Below, piece by piece: positions 15,828-24,255 of a DNA stretch of 64,000 bases (its first letter is position 1; the number at the start of each line of letters is the position of its first letter). Both the position numbers and the translations under genes were made by a program. Source of the DNA: Pseudanabaena sp. SR411 (GTDB lineage: Bacteria; Cyanobacteriota; Cyanobacteriia; Pseudanabaenales; Pseudanabaenaceae); the NCBI RefSeq assembly GCF_002251945.1, contig NZ_NDHW01000255.1, positions 26,039 through 90,038 of the forward strand, written 5' to 3'. Under the pieces are notes generated by a model. The model had not been told where the DNA came from, searched no databases, and saw nothing but the letters and a program-made list of their open reading frames with translations.

Positions 15828-17078
15828 CTATGCCATTACATTTTTAAAAAAGGCGATCGCATCTTTTAGAGAAGCAACAAAGGTATCGATTTCGGCTTTA
15901 GTGTTATAGAAATAAACACTTGCTCTTGCCGTACCACTAATTCCTAAAAAGCGATGCAATGGTTGAGTGCAGTGATGTCCTGAACGAATCGCAATGCCAT
16001 CTTGATCGAGCATTGCTGATAGATCATTAGCATGAATCCCGTGAGCGATCGTGAATGAGGCTAAACCTGCGCGATTATGACGGGGACCATAAATTTTAAT
16101 GTCGGGAATATCATCAAGATAATCCATCAAGTAATTAATTAATTCCTGTTCGTAAGCGTGGATTTTATCCATGCCGATCGATGTTAAATAATCCACGGCT
16201 GCACCGAGGGCGATCGCCTCCCCAATCGCAGGAGTTCCTGCCTCAAATTTATGAGGTAAACCAGCATAGGTGGAATGATCGAGAAACACATCGGCAATCA
16301 TTTCACCACCGCCCATAAATGGAGGCATCTCTAGCAATAAGTCACGCTTACCATAGAGAAAGCCAATTCCCGTCGGCGCACACATTTTATGCCCTGAAGC
16401 CACGAGCCAATCGCATTCGAGAGCCTTTACATCAATCGGCATATGTGGCACACTCTGGCAAGCATCCAGCAATACCTTCGCGCCCTGTGCATGAGCTAAG
16501 GGAATCATCTCTTCCACTGGATTCACACAGCCGAGAGTATTGGAAACATGGACAATTGAAACTAATTTGGTTTTAGGATTGAGCAAGGATTTGAACTGTT
16601 CTACGCTCAATATTCCCTCACTAGTCGGTTCTAAAAACTTAAGAACTGCGCCTGTACGCTGAGCAATTAATTGCCAAGGTACGATATTGCTGTGATGCTC
16701 CATGACCGAGAGAATCACTTCATCCCCCGCTTTCAAGTTTGCCCAACCCCAAGTATAGGCAACTAGATTAATTGCTTCACTGGCATTACGGGTATAAATG
16801 ATTTCCTGAGATGACTTAGCATTAACAAATTTGGCAACCTTTTCCCGCGCTCCTTCGTATGCATCAGTGGCTCTTGCGCTAAGAGTATGAGCGCCACGAT
16901 GAACGTTGGCATTGTCATGCTCATAATAATATTTCCAAGCATTGATTACTGCTTTAGGCTTTTGCGAACTGGCGGCATTGTCAAAGTAAATGAGGGGTTT
17001 GCCGTTGACCTCTTGATTTAAAATTTCAAAGTCTGCTCTGACCCGATCTGCCAAGGTCTTTTCGTAGGTTAATGTCAT
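15828..17078 (-). CDS. sufS: cysteine desulfurase SufS
   Basis: This 416-residue PLP enzyme supplies sulfur from cysteine for Fe-S cluster assembly. Visible residues include the PLP lysine in [11 protein letters not shown], the Asp/Gln PLP contacts in [11 protein letters not shown], and the active cysteine in [11 protein letters not shown], with the short loop typical of class II (SufS/CsdA) enzymes. An N-terminal [11 protein letters not shown] motif marks the SufS subfamily. In many cyanobacteria it sits beside sufBCD; here its upstream neighbour is a kinase, so sufBCD is elsewhere or outside this window. Confidence 0.94.
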   Translation of the reverse strand: MTLTYEKTLADRVRADFEILNQEVNGKPLIYFDNAASSQKPKAVINAWKYYYEHDNANVHRGAHTLSARATDAYEGAREKVAKFVNAKSSQEIIYTRNASEAINLVAYTWGWANLKAGDEVILSVMEHHSNIVPWQLIAQRTGAVLKFLEPTSEGILSVEQFKSLLNPKTKLVSIVHVSNTLGCVNPVEEMIPLAHAQGAKVLLDACQSVPHMPIDVKALECDWLVASGHKMCAPTGIGFLYGKRDLLLEMPPFMGGGEMIADVFLDHSTYAGLPHKFEAGTPAIGEAIALGAAVDYLTSIGMDKIHAYEQELINYLMDYLDDIPDIKIYGPRHNRAGLASFTIAHGIHANDLSAMLDQDGIAIRSGHHCTQPLHRFLGISGTARASVYFYNTKAEIDTFVASLKDAIAFFKNVMA

Positions 17079-17127
17079 GAGGCTTAGATGCTTGCTGTCG
17101 TAACTGCTACCTGCATTTTAACAGTTC

Positions 17128-17205
17128 AAACCCCAAAAAGGATGAGGTGGCGCGAAGCGCCACCTCATCCTTTTTGGGGTTTTGAACAAAGAGTAAAGCG
17201 CTGTC
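17128..17205. repeat. repeat family F1, copy E
   Basis: The 26-bp perfect arms (AAACCCCAAAAAGGATGAGG...) enclose GCGAAGC. They are followed by GAACAAAGAGTAAAGCGCTG, the F1 flank. It lies between sufS and the WD40 kinase stop. Confidence 0.75.
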
Positions 17206-17208
17206 TAT

Positions 17209-19266
17209 TCAGTTGGCTAATTTCCAGACTTTTATCTTGCCATCAAGACTGCCACTGATCAACATTTTTTGATCAGTACTAAATCCGACCGATGACACAC
17301 CGCGCTCATGCTCTGATAAAACTTGAGGCGATCGCTTGTTTTTTAAAAACCAAATCCGAATCGTTTTATCGGCACTGCCGCTAGCTAGTAAATTCCCATT
17401 ATTGCTAAAAGCGATCGTATGTACTTCTCCGTTATGTCCTGTGAGAACTTCCTTTAACTGTCCTGTCCCTCCATCCCATAGACGAACAGTATGATCTTCC
17501 ATTGCACTAGCTATATTTTTACCATCGTTGCTATAGACAATTGAGCGCACAGCGCTACCACTTTCCACTAAGGTTTTGAGGGCTTTTCCTGTCTCCACAT
17601 TCCATAATCTAATTGCTCCATCTTTACTACCACTAGTTAAAACTTTGCTATCAGGTGTAAAGGAAACATCATAAACCCATGATTTTTCAGATAGCGTCCT
17701 GATCGGTTTACCCGTTTCGGCATTCCATAAACGAATGGTGCGATCGCCGCTAGAGCTAGCGATCATCTTCCCATCAGGACTGAAGATGGCAGTGTATATC
17801 CGTTCTTGATGTCCTTCTAAAGCATGTAAAATTTTCCCTGTGGCTACTTCCCAAATAATCACTTTGCGATCGTCACTGCCACTGACTAAACGCTTGCCAT
17901 CGGGACTAAAGTTCACATCATAGACTCTTCCTGTATGCCCTTTCAGAGTCCGCAATTTTTGATTTGTTTGTAAGTTCCATAGCTCAATGATCCTCTCTGA
18001 GTTTCCCCCTGCCAAGATTTTACTGTCAGGACTAATCGTAACTCCATAAATTGCATCCTTGGCTCCATCGATTGTAAATTCTCTGACTGAGGATGGAACT
18101 ATATTCGATGAATTAGTTGGAGATTCTGACAATCCCGCTTTTTCTAAAGACTCGTCAGGACTATTGTTGGAATTTATTGATTTAGAATATCCAAACATCA
18201 GAACTAGAGCCGTAATTGTAATAGCTCCTAGAGTAATGATTCCTAAGCCCAAGTGCCAAGGCTGAAAATGTTGCCAAATACCTAATTTAGATATTCCCTG
18301 TTTCTGGGCTGAATGGCGATCGCGCACAGTCTCATTGTTAGCAGAGCTTCTGTGATTGCTGGCTTGAGTCGCCTCTGCACTGATCAGTACCGTTGGCAAA
18401 CTGTGATTGACCTGAGAACTCGGATAGTGATCGATAAATTCCTTGATCTCCTCATAGGCTGCTTCCGCACTAGGATAGCGTTGCCGAAAATCAAACTTTA
18501 CCATTCGTGTAAGAATATCGGCAAATTCGGGATAGACTTTTGGAGCCGATGCACGCCACTCTATTTCTAAGTTCTCATCCTTCATCAGATGACTGGGTGG
18601 AATACCTGTCAGCGCTTGGATGCCAAGCATTCCGATCGCATAGATGTCGCTAGCAAATTTTGGCTCACCATGCGCCTGTTCACTGGGCATATATCCAGGA
18701 GTACCAATTCCTACGGTATAGCCGCCATCGTCTGATTGTCCCTCCAATATTGCCGTGGGTGTAATGATTTGCTTCACTATCCCAAAATCAATTAAAAAAA
18801 GCTTTCCATCCCGACGACGAATAATATTTTCGGGCTTAATGTCACGATGAATTACATTATTTTGATGGACAAAGCTGAGAACAGTTAAGAGGTTCTGTAA
18901 TAAATCCGCAACTGCAAACTGCTCCCAAATCTTGCCTCGTGGTAGTTCATGACTCAGATCTTTGCCATCAATATATTCTTGAACTAAGTAAAATTCTGAT
19001 AATTCTTCAAAGTGGGCAAATAGTTGGGGGATTTGGGGATGAGTTCCGAGTCGATAGAGAACTTGAGCTTCAGTTTCAAATAGTCGTCGTGATAGTTGCA
19101 AGACACTCTTTTCTTTGATGTGCGGACTTAGTCTTTTAATTACTCTCGTGGGGCGATCGGGCAGGTGTATGTCCTGTGAAAGATAGGTTTCCCCAAATCC
19201 ACCACCACCCAAACGTGTCGTAACTTCATAATGCCCACCGACTATTTGCCCAGTTGTAAGACTCAT
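17209..19266 (-). CDS. Ser/Thr protein kinase with C-terminal WD40 repeats
   Basis: This 685-residue protein has three parts. The kinase domain (about 10-280) shows LGGGGFGETYL, the invariant Lys in RVIKRL (44), HRDIKPEN (140-147), DFG (160-162) and GTPGYMPSEQ. A transmembrane helix lies at about 338-360. A seven-bladed WD40 propeller (about 400-685) follows, with repeats such as GHTGRVYDVNFSPDGKRLVS and RLWN. This is a typical cyanobacterial eukaryote-like kinase, with the kinase in the cytoplasm and the propeller across the membrane. The substrate is unknown. Confidence 0.93.
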   Translation of the reverse strand: MSLTTGQIVGGHYEVTTRLGGGGFGETYLSQDIHLPDRPTRVIKRLSPHIKEKSVLQLSRRLFETEAQVLYRLGTHPQIPQLFAHFEELSEFYLVQEYIDGKDLSHELPRGKIWEQFAVADLLQNLLTVLSFVHQNNVIHRDIKPENIIRRRDGKLFLIDFGIVKQIITPTAILEGQSDDGGYTVGIGTPGYMPSEQAHGEPKFASDIYAIGMLGIQALTGIPPSHLMKDENLEIEWRASAPKVYPEFADILTRMVKFDFRQRYPSAEAAYEEIKEFIDHYPSSQVNHSLPTVLISAEATQASNHRSSANNETVRDRHSAQKQGISKLGIWQHFQPWHLGLGIITLGAITITALVLMFGYSKSINSNNSPDESLEKAGLSESPTNSSNIVPSSVREFTIDGAKDAIYGVTISPDSKILAGGNSERIIELWNLQTNQKLRTLKGHTGRVYDVNFSPDGKRLVSGSDDRKVIIWEVATGKILHALEGHQERIYTAIFSPDGKMIASSSGDRTIRLWNAETGKPIRTLSEKSWVYDVSFTPDSKVLTSGSKDGAIRLWNVETGKALKTLVESGSAVRSIVYSNDGKNIASAMEDHTVRLWDGGTGQLKEVLTGHNGEVHTIAFSNNGNLLASGSADKTIRIWFLKNKRSPQVLSEHERGVSSVGFSTDQKMLISGSLDGKIKVWKLAN

Positions 19267-19457
19267 AACCTATTTCTATTGATGTCTTGGACTTGATTAC
19301 AATCTTGCCATACAAAAGTTATGTAGCAATGTAAGTTTTTGCTATGGCTGTCACCAGTCTTACTGCTCTTTGCGCTCATATTCTAAAGGTTTACGAAGCA
19401 CAGCTTTGCGCTAACTTAAAGCAGTATAGTGATAGCTAAAGTGCAGTTTAAGACGCT

Positions 19458-19886
19458 ATGACCCCTTTACCGAAATATCGCCCTAAACAATTATCTTTAG
19501 GACGTTTAGAGTCAGAAATCCTCAATATTATTTGGGATAATACAAGGCTAGGTGCGACAGATATTCACGATCGCATCTTGTCTGATCCCGATCGCGAATT
19601 AGCCTATGGCTCAGTGATGACGGTACTGCGCCGACTAGAGCAGAAGGGCTGGATTCATTGCGAAAAAGAAGGGCGATCGCTCTATTGGCAAGCAAGAATT
19701 TCTCGCGAAGAAGCCCAAGCATTGGAAGCCTATCACCAACTCAATCGCTTTTTAGAAGTAGGTGATGCAGATATTGTCGCTGCTTTTGCTAATGATCTTG
19801 ATCATGCCAGTATGGACAAGCTTGAAGCGATCGCTGTCCGTCTTAAAAACATCCGTCAATCGAGAGAACAGTCACAAGAAGGTTAA
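19458..19886 (+). CDS. BlaI/MecI-family transcriptional repressor
   Basis: This 142-residue winged-helix protein opens with a proline/lysine-rich stretch and then the BlaI pattern LGRLESEILNIIWDN...GATDIHDRI...AYGSVMTVLRRLEQKGWI...GRSLYW. BlaI/CopY proteins repress their own operon until cleaved or displaced. The stop is 4 nt before an M56 peptidase gene, the classical BlaI-BlaR-like pairing. The operator is not identified. Confidence 0.9.
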   Translation: MTPLPKYRPKQLSLGRLESEILNIIWDNTRLGATDIHDRILSDPDRELAYGSVMTVLRRLEQKGWIHCEKEGRSLYWQARISREEAQALEAYHQLNRFLEVGDADIVAAFANDLDHASMDKLEAIAVRLKNIRQSREQSQEG

Positions 19887-19890
19887 GCCC

Positions 19891-20775
19891 ATGCCCTTTT
19901 TCTCTATACATTTTGTGATGCTGTTTGGCTCTCTCTGCCTTGCATGGGGACTGCGCTATGGTTGGCAAAATAGCAGTGATGCTATTTACCCTATAAGTTG
20001 GCAGATGCGTTGGCAGAAAGCGCTAGTATGCTTTGTGCTGCCGCCATTGCTAGTGGTGATGACCGCGATCGCTGTGCTATGTATGGGAGCCGAAGGACAA
20101 ATGATCGGCTTGCAAGCAGGACGGCTCAGCTATGCGATCGCCTTAATATTTTTGATTTACAGCATGGTTCGGAGTGGTCAACTCGCTTGGAGCGGCTGGC
20201 AATCTTTGCAAAAACTGCAAGAGATGGTTACCGATTTTGAGAATGTTAACTCGGTTAATCAACCTATCCGCTTGCTGAATATGCCGATGCTATTTGCCGC
20301 TCAAATTGGGTTTTGGCGATCGCAACTTTTTGTGAGCCAAGGTTTACTTGACACCCTTGATGCCGATCATCTTGAAGCAGTTTTATGGCATGAACGCGCC
20401 CATGCCCACTACCGCGATACATTCTGGTTTTTCTGGCTTGGTTGCCTGCGTCAAGTGATGCCTTGGCTGCCAAATACACAGGCTTTATGGGAAGAGTTGC
20501 TACTATTGCGAGAACTTCGCGCCGATCGCTGGGCAGCTCAATATACAGATGGGTTATTAATTGCCGAGTCATTACTGGCGATGGTTAGTAGCAATATGCA
20601 ACCAAACTCAACCTTTGCCGCAGCCTTTGGTGCAACCAATACGAGCGATCGCCTAGAGGAACGGGTGAGTTTTTTACTTGCCGAGCCTGAACCATTACCA
20701 CAATTTTCTTGGCGATCGCTCTTTTGGATTGGCTTTTCCCTGTTACCGCTTACTGTATTGCCATTGCATTATTAA
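19891..20775 (+). CDS. M56/BlaR1-like integral membrane metallopeptidase
   Basis: This 294-residue protein starts at MPFFSIHFVMLFGSLCLAWG. It has several hydrophobic segments and a zinc site, LWHERAHAHYRD (HExxH form HERAH), with a downstream LRELRADRWAA supplying the third ligand. Unlike BlaR1 it has no C-terminal penicillin-binding sensor domain and ends in a final transmembrane helix. It probably senses an unknown signal and relieves repression by the adjacent BlaI protein. The start is set by the 4-nt spacing after the BlaI stop. Confidence 0.88.
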   Translation: MPFFSIHFVMLFGSLCLAWGLRYGWQNSSDAIYPISWQMRWQKALVCFVLPPLLVVMTAIAVLCMGAEGQMIGLQAGRLSYAIALIFLIYSMVRSGQLAWSGWQSLQKLQEMVTDFENVNSVNQPIRLLNMPMLFAAQIGFWRSQLFVSQGLLDTLDADHLEAVLWHERAHAHYRDTFWFFWLGCLRQVMPWLPNTQALWEELLLLRELRADRWAAQYTDGLLIAESLLAMVSSNMQPNSTFAAAFGATNTSDRLEERVSFLLAEPEPLPQFSWRSLFWIGFSLLPLTVLPLHY

Positions 20776-20786
20776 ATTTAGTATTA

Positions 20787-20833
20787 AACCAAAAAGTAGA
20801 GAGGGCATGAAAGGCTCTCTCTACTTTTTGGTT
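20787..20833. terminator. terminator after the blaI-M56 operon
   Basis: AAACCAAAAAGTAGAGAG pairs with CTCTCTACTTTTTGGTTT around a G/A-rich loop. It lies about 12 nt after the M56 stop. Confidence 0.75.
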
Positions 20834-20910
20834 TTATTGGTATAAGTATTAAATAAATCTCGATAAATCAGATCGCCACCATCATCTAGCCATGAGCAAA
20901 GCGAGTAAAC

Positions 20911-22026
20911 ATGAATCAGCCCAAGCCCCAGTTTATCCGCGTTGATCGAGGTATTAGTCAGTTCAATCATGACTACTACGCCGCACTGGGCTTGCCAATC
21001 ATTAGCAGTCCTGTTTACATTCGCCATGTCTATTTGAGCATTGCGCGCATACTCCATCCCGATGTTTATGGCTTTTCGGCTGAAGAAAAGGAAATCGCTA
21101 CGCAATACCTAGCGAAACTAGTTAACCCAGCCTATAACGTCCTGATGAAGGAGGAAGAGCGCAAAGCTTATCAAGGCATCTTTAAGTTGCTTGCTAAACG
21201 GTTAATGCAAAAATCGCGCAATGTCCCGATTCATTCGGCGATCGCCTGTGAGTTAATGATGGCTCCTAACGATGGTCTTTACGAGCGCTCAGTTTCCAAG
21301 ATCGCGCAAGTACAGTATCAATCAATCAAAACTATTCTGGAATATACAGCCCAAATCAGTGAACTAAATCTGGTTTATATTCTCTACAAAGAGGGCTATC
21401 AATACGGCGCAGACAATATGCCGCCAGTGCTGATGCCCATGTCACCTACCAAAACCCCCAATCCTTATGTAGCGCCCTATCCTACTTCAACCCCAAAAAC
21501 TAGTTATCCAAAGCCTCCTCAATACTCAAGTTACCAGCCTCCCACTAATCGGAAACCTGACCCCGATGAAACCGTAATTCAAACCAGAATTGAGGAGCGT
21601 GATCCTAGCGCGATCGCTGATCGCCTGAGAATCTGTGAAATCTATATTAGTCAGGGTGATTGGAAATCTGCACTCAAGGATTTGCGAGAGATCTTGCAAC
21701 TTGACAAAAATAATAGTAAATGTCACGCCATGCTCGGTGTGGTGTATAAAAATATCAATCAGCCGCAAATGGCAAAAGTTAGCTTGCAGCGATCGCTTCA
21801 GATTAATCCTCAAGAGCCATTAGCACTCAAACATATTAAAGAGCTTAATCATCCAAATCCTAGCCCAAATACTAGTCAAACTGGCTCTAAAGACAATAGG
21901 AAAAGTGAGCCTAAGCCAAATGTGAGTACCAAAAAAGCACCTCTACCACCGCCACAAAAACGCGGCTGGCTGTCCAATCTGCTCGGATGGACTTCATCCG
22001 ATGATCGTGATGACTCACGTAAGTAA
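20911..22026 (+). CDS. J-domain-like protein with TPR repeats
   Basis: This 371-residue protein begins with a divergent DnaJ-type domain (about 18-100): DYYAALGLPI, YLSIARILHPDVYG with the HPD tripeptide, and VNPAYNVLMKEEERKAYQ. A proline/threonine-rich linker (about 175-225) leads to two or three TPR units (ERDPSAIADRLRICEIYISQ..., LQLDKNNSKCHAMLGVVY..., SLQINPQEPLALKHI). The tail is basic and disordered. It probably recruits Hsp70 to a client or complex. The family is widespread in cyanobacteria but not functionally defined. Confidence 0.85.
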   Translation: MNQPKPQFIRVDRGISQFNHDYYAALGLPIISSPVYIRHVYLSIARILHPDVYGFSAEEKEIATQYLAKLVNPAYNVLMKEEERKAYQGIFKLLAKRLMQKSRNVPIHSAIACELMMAPNDGLYERSVSKIAQVQYQSIKTILEYTAQISELNLVYILYKEGYQYGADNMPPVLMPMSPTKTPNPYVAPYPTSTPKTSYPKPPQYSSYQPPTNRKPDPDETVIQTRIEERDPSAIADRLRICEIYISQGDWKSALKDLREILQLDKNNSKCHAMLGVVYKNINQPQMAKVSLQRSLQINPQEPLALKHIKELNHPNPSPNTSQTGSKDNRKSEPKPNVSTKKAPLPPPQKRGWLSNLLGWTSSDDRDDSRK

Positions 22027-22078
22027 AGATGGTGTGCGGCGCTTCGCGCCGCACACCATCTTTATGAGAATTGCTGGG
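22024..22078. repeat. 19-bp-arm palindrome fused to an F2 terminus
   Basis: TAAAGATGGTGTGCGGCGC pairs perfectly with its complement around loop TTC. It overlaps the stop codon of the J-domain gene and is followed directly by ATGAGAATTGCTG, the F2 end in reverse orientation. Confidence 0.7.
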
Positions 22079-22165
22079 TAGTCGTGATCGCAACAGTACA
22101 CAGAGCGGCGGCAAAAGATATAGAATGAACCTAGTTAAAACCATAGCAAGGAGTTTTGAGAGAGT

Positions 22166-22375
22166 ATGCAGCCAATCATTTTTCCAGGTTCTGCGGTGCG
22201 GGTTATCAATGAAGGTGATACCTATTATGGGTTTCAGGGACAAGTGCAACGGGTAACCGATGGTCGTGTCGCCGTGATTTTTGGTGGTGGTAACTGGGAA
22301 AAGATTGTTTCGTTTCGCGCTACGGAGTTAGAACTGATTGATACGACCGTTAGCTCTAAGGCGAAGAAGAAATAA
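22166..22375 (+). CDS. ndhS: NAD(P)H-quinone oxidoreductase subunit S
   Basis: This 69-residue SH3-like protein contains [20 protein letters not shown] then [20 protein letters not shown], the diagnostic NdhS sequence. In the photosynthetic NDH-1 complex NdhS helps form the ferredoxin docking site on the peripheral arm, supporting cyclic electron flow. A lysine-rich tail ends the protein. It is followed 2 nt later by the OmpA-like gene, so the two are probably cotranscribed. Confidence 0.93.
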   Translation: MQPIIFPGSAVRVINEGDTYYGFQGQVQRVTDGRVAVIFGGGNWEKIVSFRATELELIDTTVSSKAKKK

Positions 22376-22377
22376 TT

Positions 22378-22938
22378 GTGGCAAATTTACCGACTCCAGA
22401 TAAGTCAATAGGTAAATCTTCGGGCAAACCATCTGGCGATTTTAGTCAAGCGGGACGCTCGGCTGTGACATTTATCGTTCGCAGCGTGGTTCTGGGCGTG
22501 GGTGCGATCGCAGGTACGAGCATTGGCTTAGCGATCGCCTTTACGCGACCAGATTTAGTATGGCAACCCTCCTTTAACTTTTTAAATTACAAAAAACAGC
22601 AATTTACCCTCTCTTCTGATGCGTTGTTTGATGTGGACAAGTCAAGTATTCGCCCAGAAAGTTTTCGCTTACTCGATGAGGTCGCTGCTCAATTGCCATT
22701 ATCTACGGGCAAAAGAGTCAGGATTAATGGTCATATGGATTTAAGTAGTGCAGGGGATGAACTAACTCTTTCATATTTACGAGCTACAGCCGTTAAGGAC
22801 TATTTGGCAAGACTACGCGGAGATCAGACCTATTATTGGATGGTGGTTGGTTATGGTGCTAGTCGTCCCTTGGCTAGTAGTGCGGCTGATAGCAATGGCA
22901 AAAGTAACCGTCGCATCGAGATTTTTGTAGATGACTAG
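22378..22938 (+). CDS. OmpA-family membrane-anchored protein
   Basis: This 186-residue protein starts at GTG, 2 nt after ndhS. A glycine-rich transmembrane helix (about 32-58) is followed by an OmpA/MotB-like domain: ALFDVDKSSIRPESFRLLDEV, RINGHMDLSSAGDELTLSYLRA, GYGASRPLAS and a final NRRIEIFVDD. Such domains bind peptidoglycan, tethering the inner membrane to the wall. The role here is structural by inference. Confidence 0.88.
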   Translation: MANLPTPDKSIGKSSGKPSGDFSQAGRSAVTFIVRSVVLGVGAIAGTSIGLAIAFTRPDLVWQPSFNFLNYKKQQFTLSSDALFDVDKSSIRPESFRLLDEVAAQLPLSTGKRVRINGHMDLSSAGDELTLSYLRATAVKDYLARLRGDQTYYWMVVGYGASRPLASSAADSNGKSNRRIEIFVDD

Positions 22939-22940
22939 AT

Positions 22941-23873
22941 ATGCAAATCACCTTTCTCGGTACTAGTTCGGGTGTGCCTACACGCGGACGCAATGTCTCC
23001 AGTGTGGCAGTGCGTCTACCTCAACGTGCCGAAGTTTGGCTGCTCGATTGTGGTGAGGCAACTCAACACCAGTTACTGCGAAGTGATGTAAAAATTAGTC
23101 AAATCACCAAGATCTTTGTCACGCATATGCATGGCGATCATATTTTTGGTTTACCAGGGTTGCTGGCAAGTTGTGGCATGGCGGGGAATGTTAGCCATAT
23201 TGATATTTATGGACCATCAGGCTTAGGTGACTATCTTGATGCTTGTTTGCGCTATAGCGAGACGCGCCTCTCCTATTCGATCAAGGTGCATAAGGTCAAG
23301 GCGGGACTAGTTTGCGAAGATTCAGAATTTTATATGATGGCTGCTCCTCTCAAGCATAAGGTGACAGCCCATGGCTATCGCTTGGTGGAACGCGATCGCG
23401 CTGGTAAGTTTGATGTCGATAAGGCGATCGCTATGAATATTCCCCCAGGTCCTATTTTTGGTGAACTGAAGCAAGGTAAAACGGTGACGCTTCCCGATGG
23501 GCGCAAAATAGATGGAAAAGAATTCTGTGGAGATCCCCAGATCGGGCGGAAGATTGCCTACTGTACAGATACAATTTTTTGCGACAGTTCAGTGGAATTA
23601 GCGCAAAATGTGGATGTGCTAATCCATGAGACCACCTTTGCTCATCAAGATTCTGACATGGCTTTTCAGCGGTTACATTCCACTAGTACGATGGCAGCCC
23701 AAGTAGCGCTATTAGCTAATGTGAAGCGACTAATCATGACTCATTTCAGTCCTCGCTATTCCCCTGGTAATCCCATTCTATTAGAAGATTTAGTTAATGA
23801 AGCGAGAATGATTTTTGCGAATACCATTCCTGCCTATGACTTTATGACTTACGAGATATCTCCTTCTCATTAA
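22941..23873 (+). CDS. rnz: ribonuclease Z
   Basis: This 310-residue metallo-beta-lactamase-fold enzyme removes 3' trailers from tRNA precursors. Visible motifs are FLGTSSGVPTRGRNVSS at the N-terminus, the zinc signature THMHGDHIFGLPG, YCTDT with Asp, HETTFA and LIMTHFSPRY. Length fits the short tRNase Z form. It starts 2 nt after the OmpA-like gene. Because tRNA-Leu in this window does not encode CCA, 3' trimming by this enzyme fits the organism's tRNA maturation. Confidence 0.96.
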   Translation: MQITFLGTSSGVPTRGRNVSSVAVRLPQRAEVWLLDCGEATQHQLLRSDVKISQITKIFVTHMHGDHIFGLPGLLASCGMAGNVSHIDIYGPSGLGDYLDACLRYSETRLSYSIKVHKVKAGLVCEDSEFYMMAAPLKHKVTAHGYRLVERDRAGKFDVDKAIAMNIPPGPIFGELKQGKTVTLPDGRKIDGKEFCGDPQIGRKIAYCTDTIFCDSSVELAQNVDVLIHETTFAHQDSDMAFQRLHSTSTMAAQVALLANVKRLIMTHFSPRYSPGNPILLEDLVNEARMIFANTIPAYDFMTYEISPSH

Positions 23874-23974
23874 TCGAGGTAATTATCGATTCAAAAATCT
23901 TGTTTCTATGCTACATAACTTTTATGTTACATAACCTTACTTAATATGCGAGTAGGCGAACTGTTTTTAAAGCA

Positions 23975-24039
23975 ATATAGCAACGCAAAATATGAGTGGC
24001 GGCGCTTCGCGCCGCCACTCATATTTTGCGTTGCTATAT
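23975..24039. repeat. 31-bp-arm perfect palindrome (TATAGCAACGCAAAA terminus)
   Basis: The arms 23975-24005 and 24009-24039 are perfectly complementary over 31 bp around loop TTC. The ends read ATATAGCAACGCAAAATATG and the core is GTGGCGGCGC. Related ends and a similar core occur at 63914-63996. Confidence 0.8.
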
Positions 24040-24255
24040 CACATCCGAATACAGCAAAGAGGCTCTTTAATCGGTTTCACAAGCAACAAAAAACTAAAAA
24101 TATTGAGTTAAATAGCCCGTAAAAAGTAAAAATTATCCCTAAGACATAGCTTTAAGTTTTGGTTAAAAAGGAGTGAGATCCGTACACACAGAATGCTGTT
24201 AAGGCTGTGCTAGTATTAACTTTAACCAGAACGCAGCAAAGTATGGGGAAACGCC
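24040..24255 (+). promoter_or_regulatory. clpC upstream region
   Basis: No gene is visible here. A -10-like TAGTAT at about 24210 lies some 45 nt before the clpC ATG. I see no clear CtsR-type operator or ribosome binding site. Confidence 0.3.

Noticed and set aside
3525..24039. CRISPR array formed by the many repeats
   Set aside because: Repeats are dispersed, palindromic and unequal, with no regular spacer length and no cas genes.
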